Assembly: GCA_029202385.1 (NCBI GenBank)
Contig: CP119314.1
Span: forward strand, 3,722,501-3,786,500
Length of the DNA: 64,000 nucleotides
Source: Candidatus Sphingomonas phytovorans
GTDB taxonomy: Bacteria; Pseudomonadota; Alphaproteobacteria; Sphingomonadales; Sphingomonadaceae
Direction: 5' to 3'
The position numbers and the translations under genes are program-made. Shown one piece after another: positions 1-9,858 of the stretch (the stretch's first letter is position 1; every line of letters starts with the position of its first letter). A model generated the notes under the pieces. The model saw only the letters and a list, made by a program, of their open reading frames with translations. It was not told the origin of the DNA and ran no database searches.

Positions 1-1035
1 GTCCACGATCACCAGTCCGATTTCTTCCAATGGTTCTATTTCCGCGTCGCCGGGGCGACGGGACGCAAGATCACCTATCGCATCCTAAATGCGGGTTCCT
101 CGGCCTATCCCTTCGGCTGGCCGGGCTACAAAACGCGCGTGTCGACGGACCGGATCGACTGGCGGATGATCGAGACGCGCTATGCCGACGGCGTGCTTGA
201 GTTCGACTGGGAGGGTGACAGCGAGCTGGTCTGGTTCGCCTATTTCGCGCCCTATACGATGGAGCGCCACGACGCGCTGGTCGCCGCGACCGCGCTTCAG
301 CCGGGCGTCACCCATCGCCAGCTCGGCCTGTCGCTCGACGGCCGCGCGATCGACTGTTTCAGCATCGGCGACGGCCCGAAGCAGGTATGGCTCTACGCCC
401 GCCAGCATCCCGGCGAATCCATGGCCGAATGGTGGATGGAGGGCGCGCTCGAGCGCCTGACCGACAGCGAGGATCCCGTCACCGCCGCCCTGCTCGCCAA
501 GGCAACCTTCCATGTCGTGCCGAACATGAACCCGGACGGGACCTTTCGCGGCCATCTGCGCACCAACGCAGCCGGCGTGAACCTCAACCGCGAATGGCAT
601 ACGCCGACGGCGGAGCAGAGCCCCGAAGTACTGTGCGTGCGCAATGCGATGGACGAGACCGGCGTCGCCTTCGCGATGGACGTTCATGGCGACGAGGCGA
701 TCCCCGCCAATTTCCTCGCCGGCTTCGAAGGTATTCCGAGCTGGACCGACGAGCTTGGCGAGAAATATTACGACTTCGCCCGCCGCCTCGCCGCCCACAC
801 GCCCGATTTCCAGATCGAGAAGGGCTATGAGAAGTCGAGCCCGGGCAAGGCCAACCTCAGCATGTCGACCAACCAGGTCGCCGAACGCTTCGGCGCGGTG
901 GCGATGACCCTCGAGATGCCGTTCAAGGACCATGATGCGAACGCCGACCCGGAATTCGGCTGGTCGCCTGAGCGCAGCAAGCAGCTCGGCCACTCCTGCC
1001 TGGAAGTGCTGGCCGAGGTGATCGACACGATCTGA
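1..1035 (+). CDS. M14-family zinc carboxypeptidase, cytosolic-carboxypeptidase-like (5' partial)
   Basis: The frame is open from base 1, so the true start lies upstream of the window. The visible N-terminal part (FFQWFYFRV, then a beta-rich stretch ending near APYTMERH) looks like the beta-sandwich domain that precedes the catalytic domain in cytosolic carboxypeptidase-like M14 proteins. The catalytic domain follows. ARQHPGESMAEWW carries the zinc-binding His and Glu, VPNMNPDGTFRGHLR and GVNLNREW are typical substrate-pocket segments, MDVHGDE supplies the third zinc ligand, and TLEMPFKD holds the probable catalytic Glu. No signal peptide can be judged because the start is missing. The family removes C-terminal residues from peptides or proteins, but the substrate cannot be read from the sequence. 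Confidence 0.9.
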   Translation, partial: VHDHQSDFFQWFYFRVAGATGRKITYRILNAGSSAYPFGWPGYKTRVSTDRIDWRMIETRYADGVLEFDWEGDSELVWFAYFAPYTMERHDALVAATALQPGVTHRQLGLSLDGRAIDCFSIGDGPKQVWLYARQHPGESMAEWWMEGALERLTDSEDPVTAALLAKATFHVVPNMNPDGTFRGHLRTNAAGVNLNREWHTPTAEQSPEVLCVRNAMDETGVAFAMDVHGDEAIPANFLAGFEGIPSWTDELGEKYYDFARRLAAHTPDFQIEKGYEKSSPGKANLSMSTNQVAERFGAVAMTLEMPFKDHDANADPEFGWSPERSKQLGHSCLEVLAEVIDTI

Positions 1036-1128
1036 CCGAAGACAATCACCGTTCGTCCTGGGCAGGGGCTGAGACAAGCCGAAAGGGCTGCTCGGGACGA
1101 ACGGCGTAGCTGGACCGGCCGGACCGCT

Positions 1129-1851
1129 TCAGAACAGTTCAGCCAGGAAATCCTTCATCGCTTCCCAGCTCCGCCGGTCGGCGCGTTCTTCATAGGCGAC
1201 GCCCGGCCGGGTCGACGCCTTCGCCGCCAGGTCGGTAAAGGCATGGCCCGCATTGCCATAAGCGTGGATCTGCCAGTCGGCCTTGCCCTCGGCCAGTTCC
1301 CGGCCCAGCGCGACCATCGCGTCGGGCGGCGCCAGCGGGTCCTCCCAGCCATGGCAGACAAGCAGCTTCGGCCCGATCGGCGTGGTGCTGGCGTAGTCCG
1401 GCCGGTCGTACACGCCGTGGAAGCTAACCCCGCCCAGGAAATCCAGCCCGGCGCGCGCCATGTCGAGCACGCACTTGCCGCCAAAGCAGAAACCGACCGC
1501 CGCGGTATTCGCCGGATCGACCCGGTCGAAGCCCTTCAGCGCGTCGAGCGACGCCTGCAGCCGATCGCGCAGTTGCGCGCGATCCGCATTCATCTCGTTC
1601 ATATAGACGCCGATGTCCGGGGATTCGGGCGTCGTGCGCTTGCCCTGGCCGAACACGTCGCAGGCGAAGCCGACATAGCCGAGCCTCGCCAGCGCCTCCG
1701 CCTTGAGCGTGTCGGCTTCCTTCTGCCCGCGCACGTTCGGCACCACGAGCACGCCGGGCCTGAGCGTTCTCACCTCGTCCTCATAGGCGATCACGCCCTC
1801 GAAGGGCCCGCCCGGACCATTGTACACAAGTGTCTGCCGAACGATCGCCAT
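1129..1851 (-). CDS. Dienelactone hydrolase family protein
   Basis: A 240-aa alpha/beta hydrolase of the dienelactone hydrolase family. The start at [12 protein letters not shown] is chosen because AAGGAG lies at good spacing upstream; longer frames would run into the divergent gpmA region. The nucleophile motif is GFCFGG with Cys in place of Ser, as is usual in this family. [11 protein letters not shown] provides the acid and GNAGHAFTD the His of the triad. No signal peptide, so cytoplasmic. These enzymes cleave cyclic esters such as dienelactone, but many bacterial copies are general carboxyl-ester hydrolases and no aromatic-degradation genes lie nearby. It is divergent from gpmA with about 110 bp between the two starts. 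Confidence 0.9.
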   Translation of the reverse strand: MAIVRQTLVYNGPGGPFEGVIAYEDEVRTLRPGVLVVPNVRGQKEADTLKAEALARLGYVGFACDVFGQGKRTTPESPDIGVYMNEMNADRAQLRDRLQASLDALKGFDRVDPANTAAVGFCFGGKCVLDMARAGLDFLGGVSFHGVYDRPDYASTTPIGPKLLVCHGWEDPLAPPDAMVALGRELAEGKADWQIHAYGNAGHAFTDLAAKASTRPGVAYEERADRRSWEAMKDFLAELF

Positions 1852-1960
1852 GGCGTTTCTCCTTGCGGCCCGAATGCCATGCGCGATGCGTGCGCCGCAA
1901 GTTGCCTCTCCGCCGCCAATCGCTAGAGACGGGCGCGTCATCGATCGCTTCGGAGAAACC

Positions 1961-2647
1961 ATGCCGACCCTCGTCCTGATCCGCCACGGCCAGTCCGCCT
2001 GGAACCTCGAAAACCGCTTCACCGGCTGGTGGGACGTCGACGTGACCGAAAAGGGCGCGGAGGAAGCGCGCGCCGCCGGCCGGCTGATGAAGGAGAAGGG
2101 CCTGGATTTCGACCAGACCTTCACCAGCCTGCAGACCCGGGCGATCAAGACGCTCGACCTCGCGCTTGAGGAGATGGGCCGGCTGTGGCTGTCGGTCGAG
2201 AAGGACTGGCATCTGAACGAGCGACACTATGGCGGGCTGACAGGGCTCGACAAGGCCGAGACCGCGGCCAAGCATGGCGACGAACAGGTCCATGTCTGGC
2301 GCCGCAGCTTCGACATCCCGCCCCCGCCGCTCGAGCCGGGCAGCGCCTTCGACCTGTCCACCGACCGCCGCTATGCCGGTATCGCGATCCCCTCGACCGA
2401 AAGCCTGAAGGACACGATCGCGCGAGTGCTGCCTTATTGGGAGGGCCGCATCGCCCCAGCGCTCAAGGCCGGGCAGCGCGTGCTGATCTCGGCGCACGGC
2501 AACTCGCTCCGCGCATTGGTCAAGCATCTGTCGAACATCCCGGACGATGCGATCACCAGCCTGGAGATTCCGACCGGCCAGCCGATCGTCTACGAACTGG
2601 ACGAAGCACTGAACGCAACCGACCGCTATTATCTGAGCGAGCGCTGA
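1961..2647 (+). CDS. gpmA: 2,3-bisphosphoglycerate-dependent phosphoglycerate mutase
   Basis: A 228-aa cytoplasmic enzyme that interconverts 3- and 2-phosphoglycerate in glycolysis. [20 protein letters not shown] contains the phospho-accepting His (RHG), [10 protein letters not shown] follows, [14 protein letters not shown] is the dPGM signature, and [15 protein letters not shown] carries the second active-site His. Length fits the dPGM family. The ATG at 1961 is preceded by CGGAGAAACC, a good ribosome site; an upstream in-frame extension lacks one. Downstream sits a hairpin that probably separates it from purE. Confidence 0.96.
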   Translation: MPTLVLIRHGQSAWNLENRFTGWWDVDVTEKGAEEARAAGRLMKEKGLDFDQTFTSLQTRAIKTLDLALEEMGRLWLSVEKDWHLNERHYGGLTGLDKAETAAKHGDEQVHVWRRSFDIPPPPLEPGSAFDLSTDRRYAGIAIPSTESLKDTIARVLPYWEGRIAPALKAGQRVLISAHGNSLRALVKHLSNIPDDAITSLEIPTGQPIVYELDEALNATDRYYLSER

Positions 2648-2655
2648 GGTCTTCC

Positions 2656-2683
2656 AAAGCTCCTCCTTCAGGGGAGGGGCTTT
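2656..2683 (+). terminator. Hairpin after gpmA
   Basis: AAAGCTCCTCC and GGAGGGGCTTT form an 11-bp stem with one G-T pair around a six-base loop, 8 bases after the gpmA stop codon. The stem ends in TTT but there is no long U-run, so it is a weak terminator or a small extragenic palindrome. Confidence 0.45.
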
Positions 2684-2746
2684 AAGTAAGTTGCCCTCTT
2701 TCCTCACCATGGTTAGGAAGCCGCTCCTTCTACCGGGGCACCTCTC

Positions 2747-3228
<482 letters not shown>

Positions 3229-3232
<4 letters not shown>

Positions 3233-4311
3233 CCGGCCCCAGGACACCGCTGCCCCCCGGCTCGACCATCGGCATCCTCGGCGGCGGCCAGCTCGGACGA
3301 ATGCTCGCGGTGGCGGCGGCGCAGCTCGGCTATCGTACCCAGGTTCTCGCCCCCGACGCCGAAAGCGTCGCCGCGCAGACCGCCTCGAGCTTCACCCGCG
3401 CCGATTATCACAGCCGCATCGTCCTGGACGAGCTTGCCGCATCGGCTGATGTCGTCACCTACGAGTTCGAGAATATCGCGATCGAGCCGATCCGCTATCT
3501 CGCGACCCGGCTGCCCGTGCACCCTGCACCCGCCGCGCTCGAGGTCGCGCAGGATCGCGCCACCGAGAAGAGCTTCGTCGACGGTCTCGGCGGCCGCACC
3601 GCCCCGTGGCGCAAGGTCACGACCCTTGGCGAGCTGAAGCAGGCGCTGGCGGCGATCGGCGCCCCCGCGATCCTGAAGACGCTTCGGCTCGGCTATGACG
3701 GCAAGGGCCAGGTCCGTATCCGCACCGCCGACGAGGCGGAGGCGGCCTGGGCCGAGATCGGGGAGCGTCCGGCGATCCTCGAAGGCTTCGTCACCTTCAG
3801 CCATGAATTCTCGATCATCCTCGCCCGAGGCGCCGATGGGGAGATGGTCAGCTATCCGCCGCCCTGGAACGAGCATGTCGACGGCATCCTCGCCCGCTCC
3901 TCGCTCCCCGCGCCCGCCGAGATCGCACGGCACTGGGCAGAGGCGGCGGCGCTCGCCGGCCGTGTCGCCGACACGCTCGGCTATGTCGGCGTGCTCACGC
4001 TCGAATTCTTCGCGACCGACCAGGGGCCGGTGTTCAACGAGATGGCGCCCCGCGTGCACAATTCCGGGCACTGGACGATCGAGGGCGCCGTCACCTCCCA
4101 GTTCGAGAACCATATCCGCGCGATCTGCGGCCTGCCGCTCGGCGACACGGGCCTGATGGCACCGCGCGTCGAGATGGAGAATCTGATCGGCGAGGACGCC
4201 AATCGCTGGGCGGAGATCCTGGAGGAACCGGGCGCGCGCCTGCACCTCTATGGCAAGACAGTGCGGCCGGGCCGCAAGATGGGCCATGTGACCCGGCTGG
4301 CGCGGGAATGA
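3229..4311 (+). CDS. purK: N5-carboxyaminoimidazole ribonucleotide synthase
   Basis: A 360-aa ATP-grasp enzyme that carboxylates AIR with bicarbonate and ATP. The N-terminal nucleotide fold begins [43 protein letters not shown] (ATP-binding) and [19 protein letters not shown] (metal and substrate site) are family signatures. The start at 3229 ([10 protein letters not shown]) is chosen because ATGA overlaps the purE stop; an upstream in-frame start would lie inside purE. A strong bidirectional terminator follows directly. Confidence 0.97.
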
Positions 4312-4314
4312 AAA

Positions 4315-4344
4315 CGGCCCGCCTTCCGGGTGGAAGGCGGGCCG
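4315..4344. terminator. Bidirectional intrinsic terminator between purK and the 99-aa gene
   Basis: CGGCCCGCCTTCC and GGAAGGCGGGCCG pair perfectly over 13 bp around the tetraloop GGGT, starting 3 bases after the purK stop. On the minus strand the stem is followed by TTTT, on the plus strand by CTTCGTT. It can serve both converging genes. Confidence 0.8.
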
Positions 4345-4368
4345 CTTCGTTACACGAGCCGGACGCGA

Positions 4369-4668
4369 TCAGCCGGCGCGCGTGCCCGACATCGGGAAGC
4401 TGCCGAATGCGCCGGCGCCGACCGTGCCGGTCAGCGTGTCGCCCTCGACCGTCGCATTGCAGTCAAGCGTCATCGGCATCGGAACGGTGATGTTCATCGT
4501 CCAGTGGAGCGCATTGCCGTCCACGGTGCCGGTCACCTCGACCGATCCCATCGCGCCGGTGTTGGTGCCGGTGAAGCTGCCGCCGTCGCTCTTCACGACG
4601 AAGGTTGCCTTCTGGTCACCGAGCGGCGACTTCACGACCGTATCCCAGGTGCCGTCGACTTCAGCCAT
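4369..4668 (-). CDS. Conserved hypothetical protein, small beta-strand-rich
   Basis: A 99-aa protein beginning MAEVDGTWDTVVKSPLGDQ, with no signal peptide or membrane segment. The residue pattern alternates Gly/Thr/Val (for example TGTVDGNALHW, GDTLTGTVGAG), suggesting a small beta-barrel such as a lipocalin-like fold in which each strand ends in a Gly turn. I do not recognise a named family with certainty. The start has TCAGGAGAGAAGAC just upstream, a good ribosome site. It is converging with purK across a shared terminator and lies just downstream of the M16 peptidase gene on the same strand, with a gap of about 25 bases. Confidence 0.75.
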   Translation of the reverse strand: MAEVDGTWDTVVKSPLGDQKATFVVKSDGGSFTGTNTGAMGSVEVTGTVDGNALHWTMNITVPMPMTLDCNATVEGDTLTGTVGAGAFGSFPMSGTRAG

Positions 4669-4692
4669 GTCTTCTCTCCTGATCCTGAATCC

Positions 4693-7527
4693 CTAGCGCA
4701 CGTCCGCGACGGACGCCGCCGGCACCACCTCAACCGGCAACCCGAGGCTGTCAAGCTGGGGTCGAACGGTCTTCGCGTCGCCGACGACGACCCAGATCAG
4801 CTTCGACGGATCGATTACCGCGCGTGCCGCAGCGTCAAGCTGGCCGATCTTCAGCCCGCGATAAGCCTGAGGAAGTTTTGCATAATAATCGTCGGGCCGC
4901 TTGTAGAGGCTGTTGGACTGCATGCCGCCCAGCACGGCACCCGCCGTTTCGAAATTGCCAGGCAGCGAGCGAATCATGCCGGCGATCGTTCGGTCGAACT
5001 CGAGCGGGGTGATGCCCTTGGTCGTCAGGAAATCCCCCACATCGGCGCGCAGCGCGGCGATCGAGGCGCCGGTCTTGTCGACCTGCACCGGTGCCTGGAT
5101 GACATAGGGGGCGGCGAACTCGGCGCGCTGGAAACTGCCGCTCGCGCCATAGGACCAATGCTTGTCCTCACGCAGATCCATGTTGATGCGCGACAGGAAG
5201 CCGCCGCCGAGCGTGTCGTTGGCGGCGAGCAGGGGCACGAAATCGTCAGTGCCCTTCAGCGTCGTGGGGGTCGCCGCATAGATCAGCGACTGGGGCGAAT
5301 CCGGCCGGTCGACCAGCACGATCTTCGGCGTGGACGGCGTCGACGGCGCCGAGAAATCCTTCACGCCGGCCGGACCGGTCGGGCTCCAGTCGCCGAATTC
5401 GGCGTCGAGCGCCGCCTTCACCTCGGCCAGCGGCCGATCGCTGACGACGAAGATGCGCGCCTTGTCGGGCCGGAGCCACGCGTGCTGGAAGGCGATCAGA
5501 TCGTCGCGGGTCAGTGTCGCGACCGCCTTGGGATCGCCACTGCCGAACGACTTGGCATAGGGCGAGGCCGGACCATGGACGAGCCGCGGCATGACGCGCG
5601 AGGCGAGGCCGCCCGGGCTGGTCAGCTCGGCCGAGATCTGCGCAAGCTGCTGGTTCTTGACTCGATCGACCTCGGCCGGCGCAAAGGCCGGGTTGCGTAC
5701 GATATCGGCGAACAGGTCGATCGCCGGCACCAGATTGGGGCTGGGTACCGACAGAGTCAGGCTGGTGCGATCGGCGCTCGCACCCGCACCGATGGCGGCG
5801 CCGAGCCTTTCCTTGGCCTCGGCGATCCCGATCGAATCGAGCGAGGTGGTGCCCTCGTCCATCATGTTGAGCGTCAGCTGCTGCGTGCCGAGCCTGGCCG
5901 CCGGATCGGCGGCAACGCCAGCGTCGAAGCTGATCACCGCCTGGGTGATCGGCACAGCGCCGCGCTGCGCATAGATCAGCTCGATGCCGTTCTTCAGGCT
6001 GGTGTGCACCGCCGGCGGAAAATCGATGTCGGAGATGGCGGCGACGGCCGGCATCGCGCCGCGCGTGCCCTTGACCGGCACGTCGGTCGACGGCTTCGGC
6101 TCGACCGCCGCCGCCTCGGTATAGGCCTCGCGGGGACCGGGCACGACGGTCAGCGCATAGACCGGCCGGCTCAGCCACTTCGCCGTCGCCGCCTTGACGA
6201 TCGCCGGCGTCGCGCCCGCCATGATCGCAAGCTGTTTCTTGTACGCAGCGGGATCGTTCGAATAGAGCGCGCCCTCGGCCAGGGTCGCCGCCTTGCCGCC
6301 GCCGCCGCCGACCGATTCAAGGCCCTGGATCGTGCGGGTCACGGTGCCCGTCGCCACGCGCTGCACCTCGTCGGCGGTCGGGCCCTTGGCGATCAGATCA
6401 GCCACGATCTCGTCCAGGCGCTTCGCGACGATCGCCGGATCGACGCCCGGCTTCACATCGGCATAGACCTCGAACAGGCCGACCTGCGCGAAGGTCTGGT
6501 TGCTCGCGGAGACGCGTACCGCGATCTTTTCCTTGCGCACCAGTGCATTGTCCAGCCGCGAGCTGGAAAGCCCGCCGAGCACGCCCGCAGTCACGTCGAG
6601 AAGGGTCGAATCCTTGTCGTTGACGCCCGGCACCGTCCACATGCGGTAGATGCGCGTGGTCGAAACCCTGTCTTTCATCACCTCGGCCTTGGCGGCGGCG
6701 AGGGTCGGGACGTTGACCTCAGGCACCACGCTGACCGGGCCGCGCGGGATCGCGCCGAAATATTTCTCGACCAGCAGCTTCGCCGTGGCAAGGTCGACAT
6801 CGCCGGCAAGCGACAGGATCGCATTGTTCGGCGCATAATGATCGTGGAACCAGTCCTTCACCGTGACGAGGCTGGCGGCGTCGAGATCGGCCATCGAGCC
6901 GATCGTCGAGTGGCGATAGGGGTGGCCGTTCGGGAACAGCGCGGCAAGCTGGCTGTATTCGACCAGGCCGAAGGGCTGGTTGTCGCCCTGGCGCTTCTCG
7001 TTCTGGACGACGCCGCGCTGCTCGTCGAGCACACCCTGAGTCACCGCGCCGGTGAGATAGCCCATCCGGTCGCTTTCGAGGAACAGCGCGCGCGCAAGTG
7101 CTGGCGTCGGCACCGTCTCGTAATAATTGGTGCGGTCGAACCAGGTCGTGCCGTTCAGGTCGGTCGCGCCGACTTCCTTCATCGGCGCGAAATAATCGCC
7201 CGGCGCGTTCTCGCTGCCGTTGAACATCAGATGCTCGAACAGATGGGCGAAGCCGGTCTTGCCGGCGGGCTCGAACTTCGACCCGACATTGTACCAGACC
7301 GACAGCGCGACGATCGGCGCCTTCCGGTCGGTATGGACGATCACGCGCAGGCCGTTGGCGAGGGTGAATTCCTGATAGGGAATATCGACGCTCTTCACGA
7401 GGACTGAAACTGGGGCCGGCTTGATCGGAGCGGCCTTAGCGGTAGCGGCCGGGGACGGCGCCGCGACGACCGGCGTCGCGAGCGCGCCCAGCGCCACGCC
7501 CGCGAGCGCGAACAGCTTGATGTTCAT
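4693..7527 (-). CDS. Secreted M16 family zinc metallopeptidase (pitrilysin/insulinase type), two tandem halves
   Basis: A 944-aa protein with an N-terminal signal peptide (MNIKLFALAGVALGALATPVVAA), so periplasmic or secreted. The N-terminal half has the inverted zinc motif HxxEH in FAHLFEHLMFNGSENAPGDY, with the downstream ligand Glu expected about 75 residues on, near EQRGVVQNEKR. The C-terminal half (from about residue 500) repeats the fold without a zinc site, as usual in this family. These enzymes degrade peptides enclosed in the chamber formed by the two halves. Ribosome site GAGGAC lies upstream. The penicillin-acylase gene lies just upstream on the same strand, 75 bp away. Confidence 0.93.
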   Translation of the reverse strand: MNIKLFALAGVALGALATPVVAAPSPAATAKAAPIKPAPVSVLVKSVDIPYQEFTLANGLRVIVHTDRKAPIVALSVWYNVGSKFEPAGKTGFAHLFEHLMFNGSENAPGDYFAPMKEVGATDLNGTTWFDRTNYYETVPTPALARALFLESDRMGYLTGAVTQGVLDEQRGVVQNEKRQGDNQPFGLVEYSQLAALFPNGHPYRHSTIGSMADLDAASLVTVKDWFHDHYAPNNAILSLAGDVDLATAKLLVEKYFGAIPRGPVSVVPEVNVPTLAAAKAEVMKDRVSTTRIYRMWTVPGVNDKDSTLLDVTAGVLGGLSSSRLDNALVRKEKIAVRVSASNQTFAQVGLFEVYADVKPGVDPAIVAKRLDEIVADLIAKGPTADEVQRVATGTVTRTIQGLESVGGGGGKAATLAEGALYSNDPAAYKKQLAIMAGATPAIVKAATAKWLSRPVYALTVVPGPREAYTEAAAVEPKPSTDVPVKGTRGAMPAVAAISDIDFPPAVHTSLKNGIELIYAQRGAVPITQAVISFDAGVAADPAARLGTQQLTLNMMDEGTTSLDSIGIAEAKERLGAAIGAGASADRTSLTLSVPSPNLVPAIDLFADIVRNPAFAPAEVDRVKNQQLAQISAELTSPGGLASRVMPRLVHGPASPYAKSFGSGDPKAVATLTRDDLIAFQHAWLRPDKARIFVVSDRPLAEVKAALDAEFGDWSPTGPAGVKDFSAPSTPSTPKIVLVDRPDSPQSLIYAATPTTLKGTDDFVPLLAANDTLGGGFLSRINMDLREDKHWSYGASGSFQRAEFAAPYVIQAPVQVDKTGASIAALRADVGDFLTTKGITPLEFDRTIAGMIRSLPGNFETAGAVLGGMQSNSLYKRPDDYYAKLPQAYRGLKIGQLDAAARAVIDPSKLIWVVVGDAKTVRPQLDSLGLPVEVVPAASVADVR

Positions 7528-7602
7528 GGAAGATATGTCCTCGAATAAGCACGTATATTACGCAGGTATAACGCGGCCGATGCGCCGCGCAATCGGGGCC
7601 GC

Positions 7603-9744
7603 TCAGGGACGATAGACCCGCTCGACATGGTCCTTGAGCTGCGCCGGATCGAACCACACCGGCTTTAGCTCATGCCGGACGAACAAGGGGGCCTGATCGG
7701 CATAATGCGGCGATTCGGGCCGCGTCGTCGCGGCGCCGAAGGGCTGGATCGATTGCGAGCTGACCCTGCCCGCCTTGTCCCACGCGACGAACATGATGAA
7801 GCTGTCGCCATGCTTCACCACAAGCCGGCCGTCAGGCGCCTCGTCCCACAGGGCGGCGGCACGGAGCACGTCGGGGCCGCCGTCCATCGGCAGGTCGACC
7901 TTGCCCTGGCGGACACGCAGGACGGTACCGAGTGGCGGATCGAGCCGTCCGAAATATTTCTTCAGATAAGCGGCCGCCTTGCCGAGTTCCTCGCGCGGAT
8001 CGGCTTCGGGCCGCCGCTGATAATGCCATTTGTTGCCGGCGCGCAGCAGCAGCGCAGCGATCGCATCGGCCGGCCCCTTGCCGTCGTAATTCCAGTCCCA
8101 TTTCGCCAGCAGCGCCTGTGCCTCGATCAGCGTCCGGTCGTCCTTGGGGTCGACGGCTGCCAGATCGGCGAACCATTTCGCCGCCCAGCTCACCCGGCTG
8201 ACGCCGGTGTCGAACTTGATCCGGTGGAGATCAGCGTCGCTGATCGAGGGGGTCGCCCCCATCAGTTCCAGCGCGCGGGTCGCCCGGTTGGTGGTGTCGG
8301 TCTCGATCCCGAGCAGCGGGGAATAGTCCGCCGGCTTCATTTCCGAACCCGTCCCCGCCGCCTGGAAGGGAGTGTTATTGGCGTTGATCAGGAAGCCCGA
8401 GGCGGGGTTCACGTTGCGCGGCACCTGCGCCCAGGGCACCGTCCCAGCCGCGAGGTCGCGCGACGTGTCGCCCGGCAGCACCTTGGCATAATCATAGCCC
8501 GGCTTCCGGTTGGGGAAGCTCGCATTGTAGAAATAGGCGATGTTGCCCGCCGCATCGCCATAGAGGAAGTTGGTCGCCGGCACCCCCTGGATGGCCAGCG
8601 CTTTCTGCCATTCGGCGAAATCGCGCGCCCGGTTGAGCCGGTAATATTCCTCGACCATCCTCAACTGGTCGGCCCCGCCGTAACGAAGCGCGAACGCGCC
8701 CCTGGCGTTCTCGACCACCGGCCCCTGCACCGCGCGCAGCACCGTCTTCGGCACCGGCAGCACGAATGGGCCCCACAGCTTCACATGCAGCCAGACCCGC
8801 GTCTTTTCGAGCGGGCGCCATGCACCGTCGAAGCGATACGCATCGCCCGCCGGATTGAGCGTGAGCTTGTAGATATCGATCAGGTCGGGCCGGTTGACCG
8901 TGTTGGTCCAGCCGAGCGTCCGGTTGTGCCCGAGCAGCGGATAGGGCGCGCCGGGAAAAGTCGCCCCGGCGAAGTTCCAGCCGGCCTGCGAATGCACCAC
9001 CAGTTCATACCAGGCGACGCCGCCGCGCCAGGGCTGGTGCGAGTTGGAGACGAGCCGGGTGAATCCGTCGGCCGAGCGCTTCGGCGCGACGACGAAGGCG
9101 TTTGAGCCGTTCTCATTCCCGTTCGGGCCGATCGGCGTGATGTCAGGCGCGTCGGGCACCGGTCCGGCGTTCTCCCTGGGCAACGGCGTGTCACCGGCCA
9201 GTGCGCCAAGCACTGAATCCAGCCCGAAGAAGAAGGGCGACCGAAGCACGAAACCCACCGCGACATCCCGGCCATTGACCGGGAAGAGCTTCGCCAGCCG
9301 CACCTCGCCCGGATGCTTCTCGGCATAGCGGTTCAACCCGGAGGCATAGCCATCGAGCAATGCCCGCACATCGGCCGGTTGCTTCAGGTAATCGCGATCG
9401 ACCGTCTCGCGCGCGCCGAGCAGGTGAAGCACATAGTCGGTCTTCGCCCCATCGCCGCCGGTCATCGCACCGAGCCGCCCGCGCGTCATCGCGAGCACTT
9501 CCTGCAGGGTCGAGAAATCATCCTCGGCATGCGCATAGGCGATGCCGTAGGCGACATCGGGATCGGTCTTGCCGAAGATATGCGGCACGCCGAAAGTGTC
9601 GCGCGCGATCTTCACGTCATAAGAGTGGGCGGGCGGGGCCACGGGCGCGCTCGCGGTGAGCGGCTCCCAGATGGCGAGGCCGATCGCGGCCAGGATCAAC
9701 AAGGCGACCAGTCCGGTCGCGCCTCTTACGAAAATCCGCCGCAT
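7603..9744 (-). CDS. Penicillin acylase family protein (Ntn hydrolase)
   Basis: A 713-aa precursor with an N-terminal membrane/signal segment (about residues 8-28), hence periplasmic. IARDTFGVPHIFGKTDPDV and YGIAYAHAEDDF are the alpha-subunit signatures of the penicillin/cephalosporin/AHL acylase family. NGNENGSNAFVV gives the autoprocessing site, with Ser becoming the N-terminal nucleophile of the beta chain; the conserved Asn that stabilises the oxyanion is expected in INANNTPF. The family cleaves amide bonds of acylated amines (beta-lactams, N-acyl homoserine lactones and others) and the substrate cannot be fixed here. GAGGGTGG upstream of ATG supports the start. Confidence 0.9.
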   Translation of the reverse strand: MRRIFVRGATGLVALLILAAIGLAIWEPLTASAPVAPPAHSYDVKIARDTFGVPHIFGKTDPDVAYGIAYAHAEDDFSTLQEVLAMTRGRLGAMTGGDGAKTDYVLHLLGARETVDRDYLKQPADVRALLDGYASGLNRYAEKHPGEVRLAKLFPVNGRDVAVGFVLRSPFFFGLDSVLGALAGDTPLPRENAGPVPDAPDITPIGPNGNENGSNAFVVAPKRSADGFTRLVSNSHQPWRGGVAWYELVVHSQAGWNFAGATFPGAPYPLLGHNRTLGWTNTVNRPDLIDIYKLTLNPAGDAYRFDGAWRPLEKTRVWLHVKLWGPFVLPVPKTVLRAVQGPVVENARGAFALRYGGADQLRMVEEYYRLNRARDFAEWQKALAIQGVPATNFLYGDAAGNIAYFYNASFPNRKPGYDYAKVLPGDTSRDLAAGTVPWAQVPRNVNPASGFLINANNTPFQAAGTGSEMKPADYSPLLGIETDTTNRATRALELMGATPSISDADLHRIKFDTGVSRVSWAAKWFADLAAVDPKDDRTLIEAQALLAKWDWNYDGKGPADAIAALLLRAGNKWHYQRRPEADPREELGKAAAYLKKYFGRLDPPLGTVLRVRQGKVDLPMDGGPDVLRAAALWDEAPDGRLVVKHGDSFIMFVAWDKAGRVSSQSIQPFGAATTRPESPHYADQAPLFVRHELKPVWFDPAQLKDHVERVYRP

Positions 9745-9858
9745 CCACCCTCACCCGCTCTTTATGTCATGCGGGTGGTGTAGCGGTACGCGGCGGCCGG
9801 AGCGAGCGCGATTGCCGCCGCCTCCGCGCGGAGCGTGGAAGCGGCGGCGGCGCGACGA

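Noticed and set aside
4330..7407. A 1025-codon open frame on the plus strand
   Set aside because: It is antisense to the M16 peptidase gene, whose signal peptide and zinc motif are clear. The antisense protein is Arg/His/Asp-rich without any recognisable domain, as expected from the mirror of GC-rich codons.
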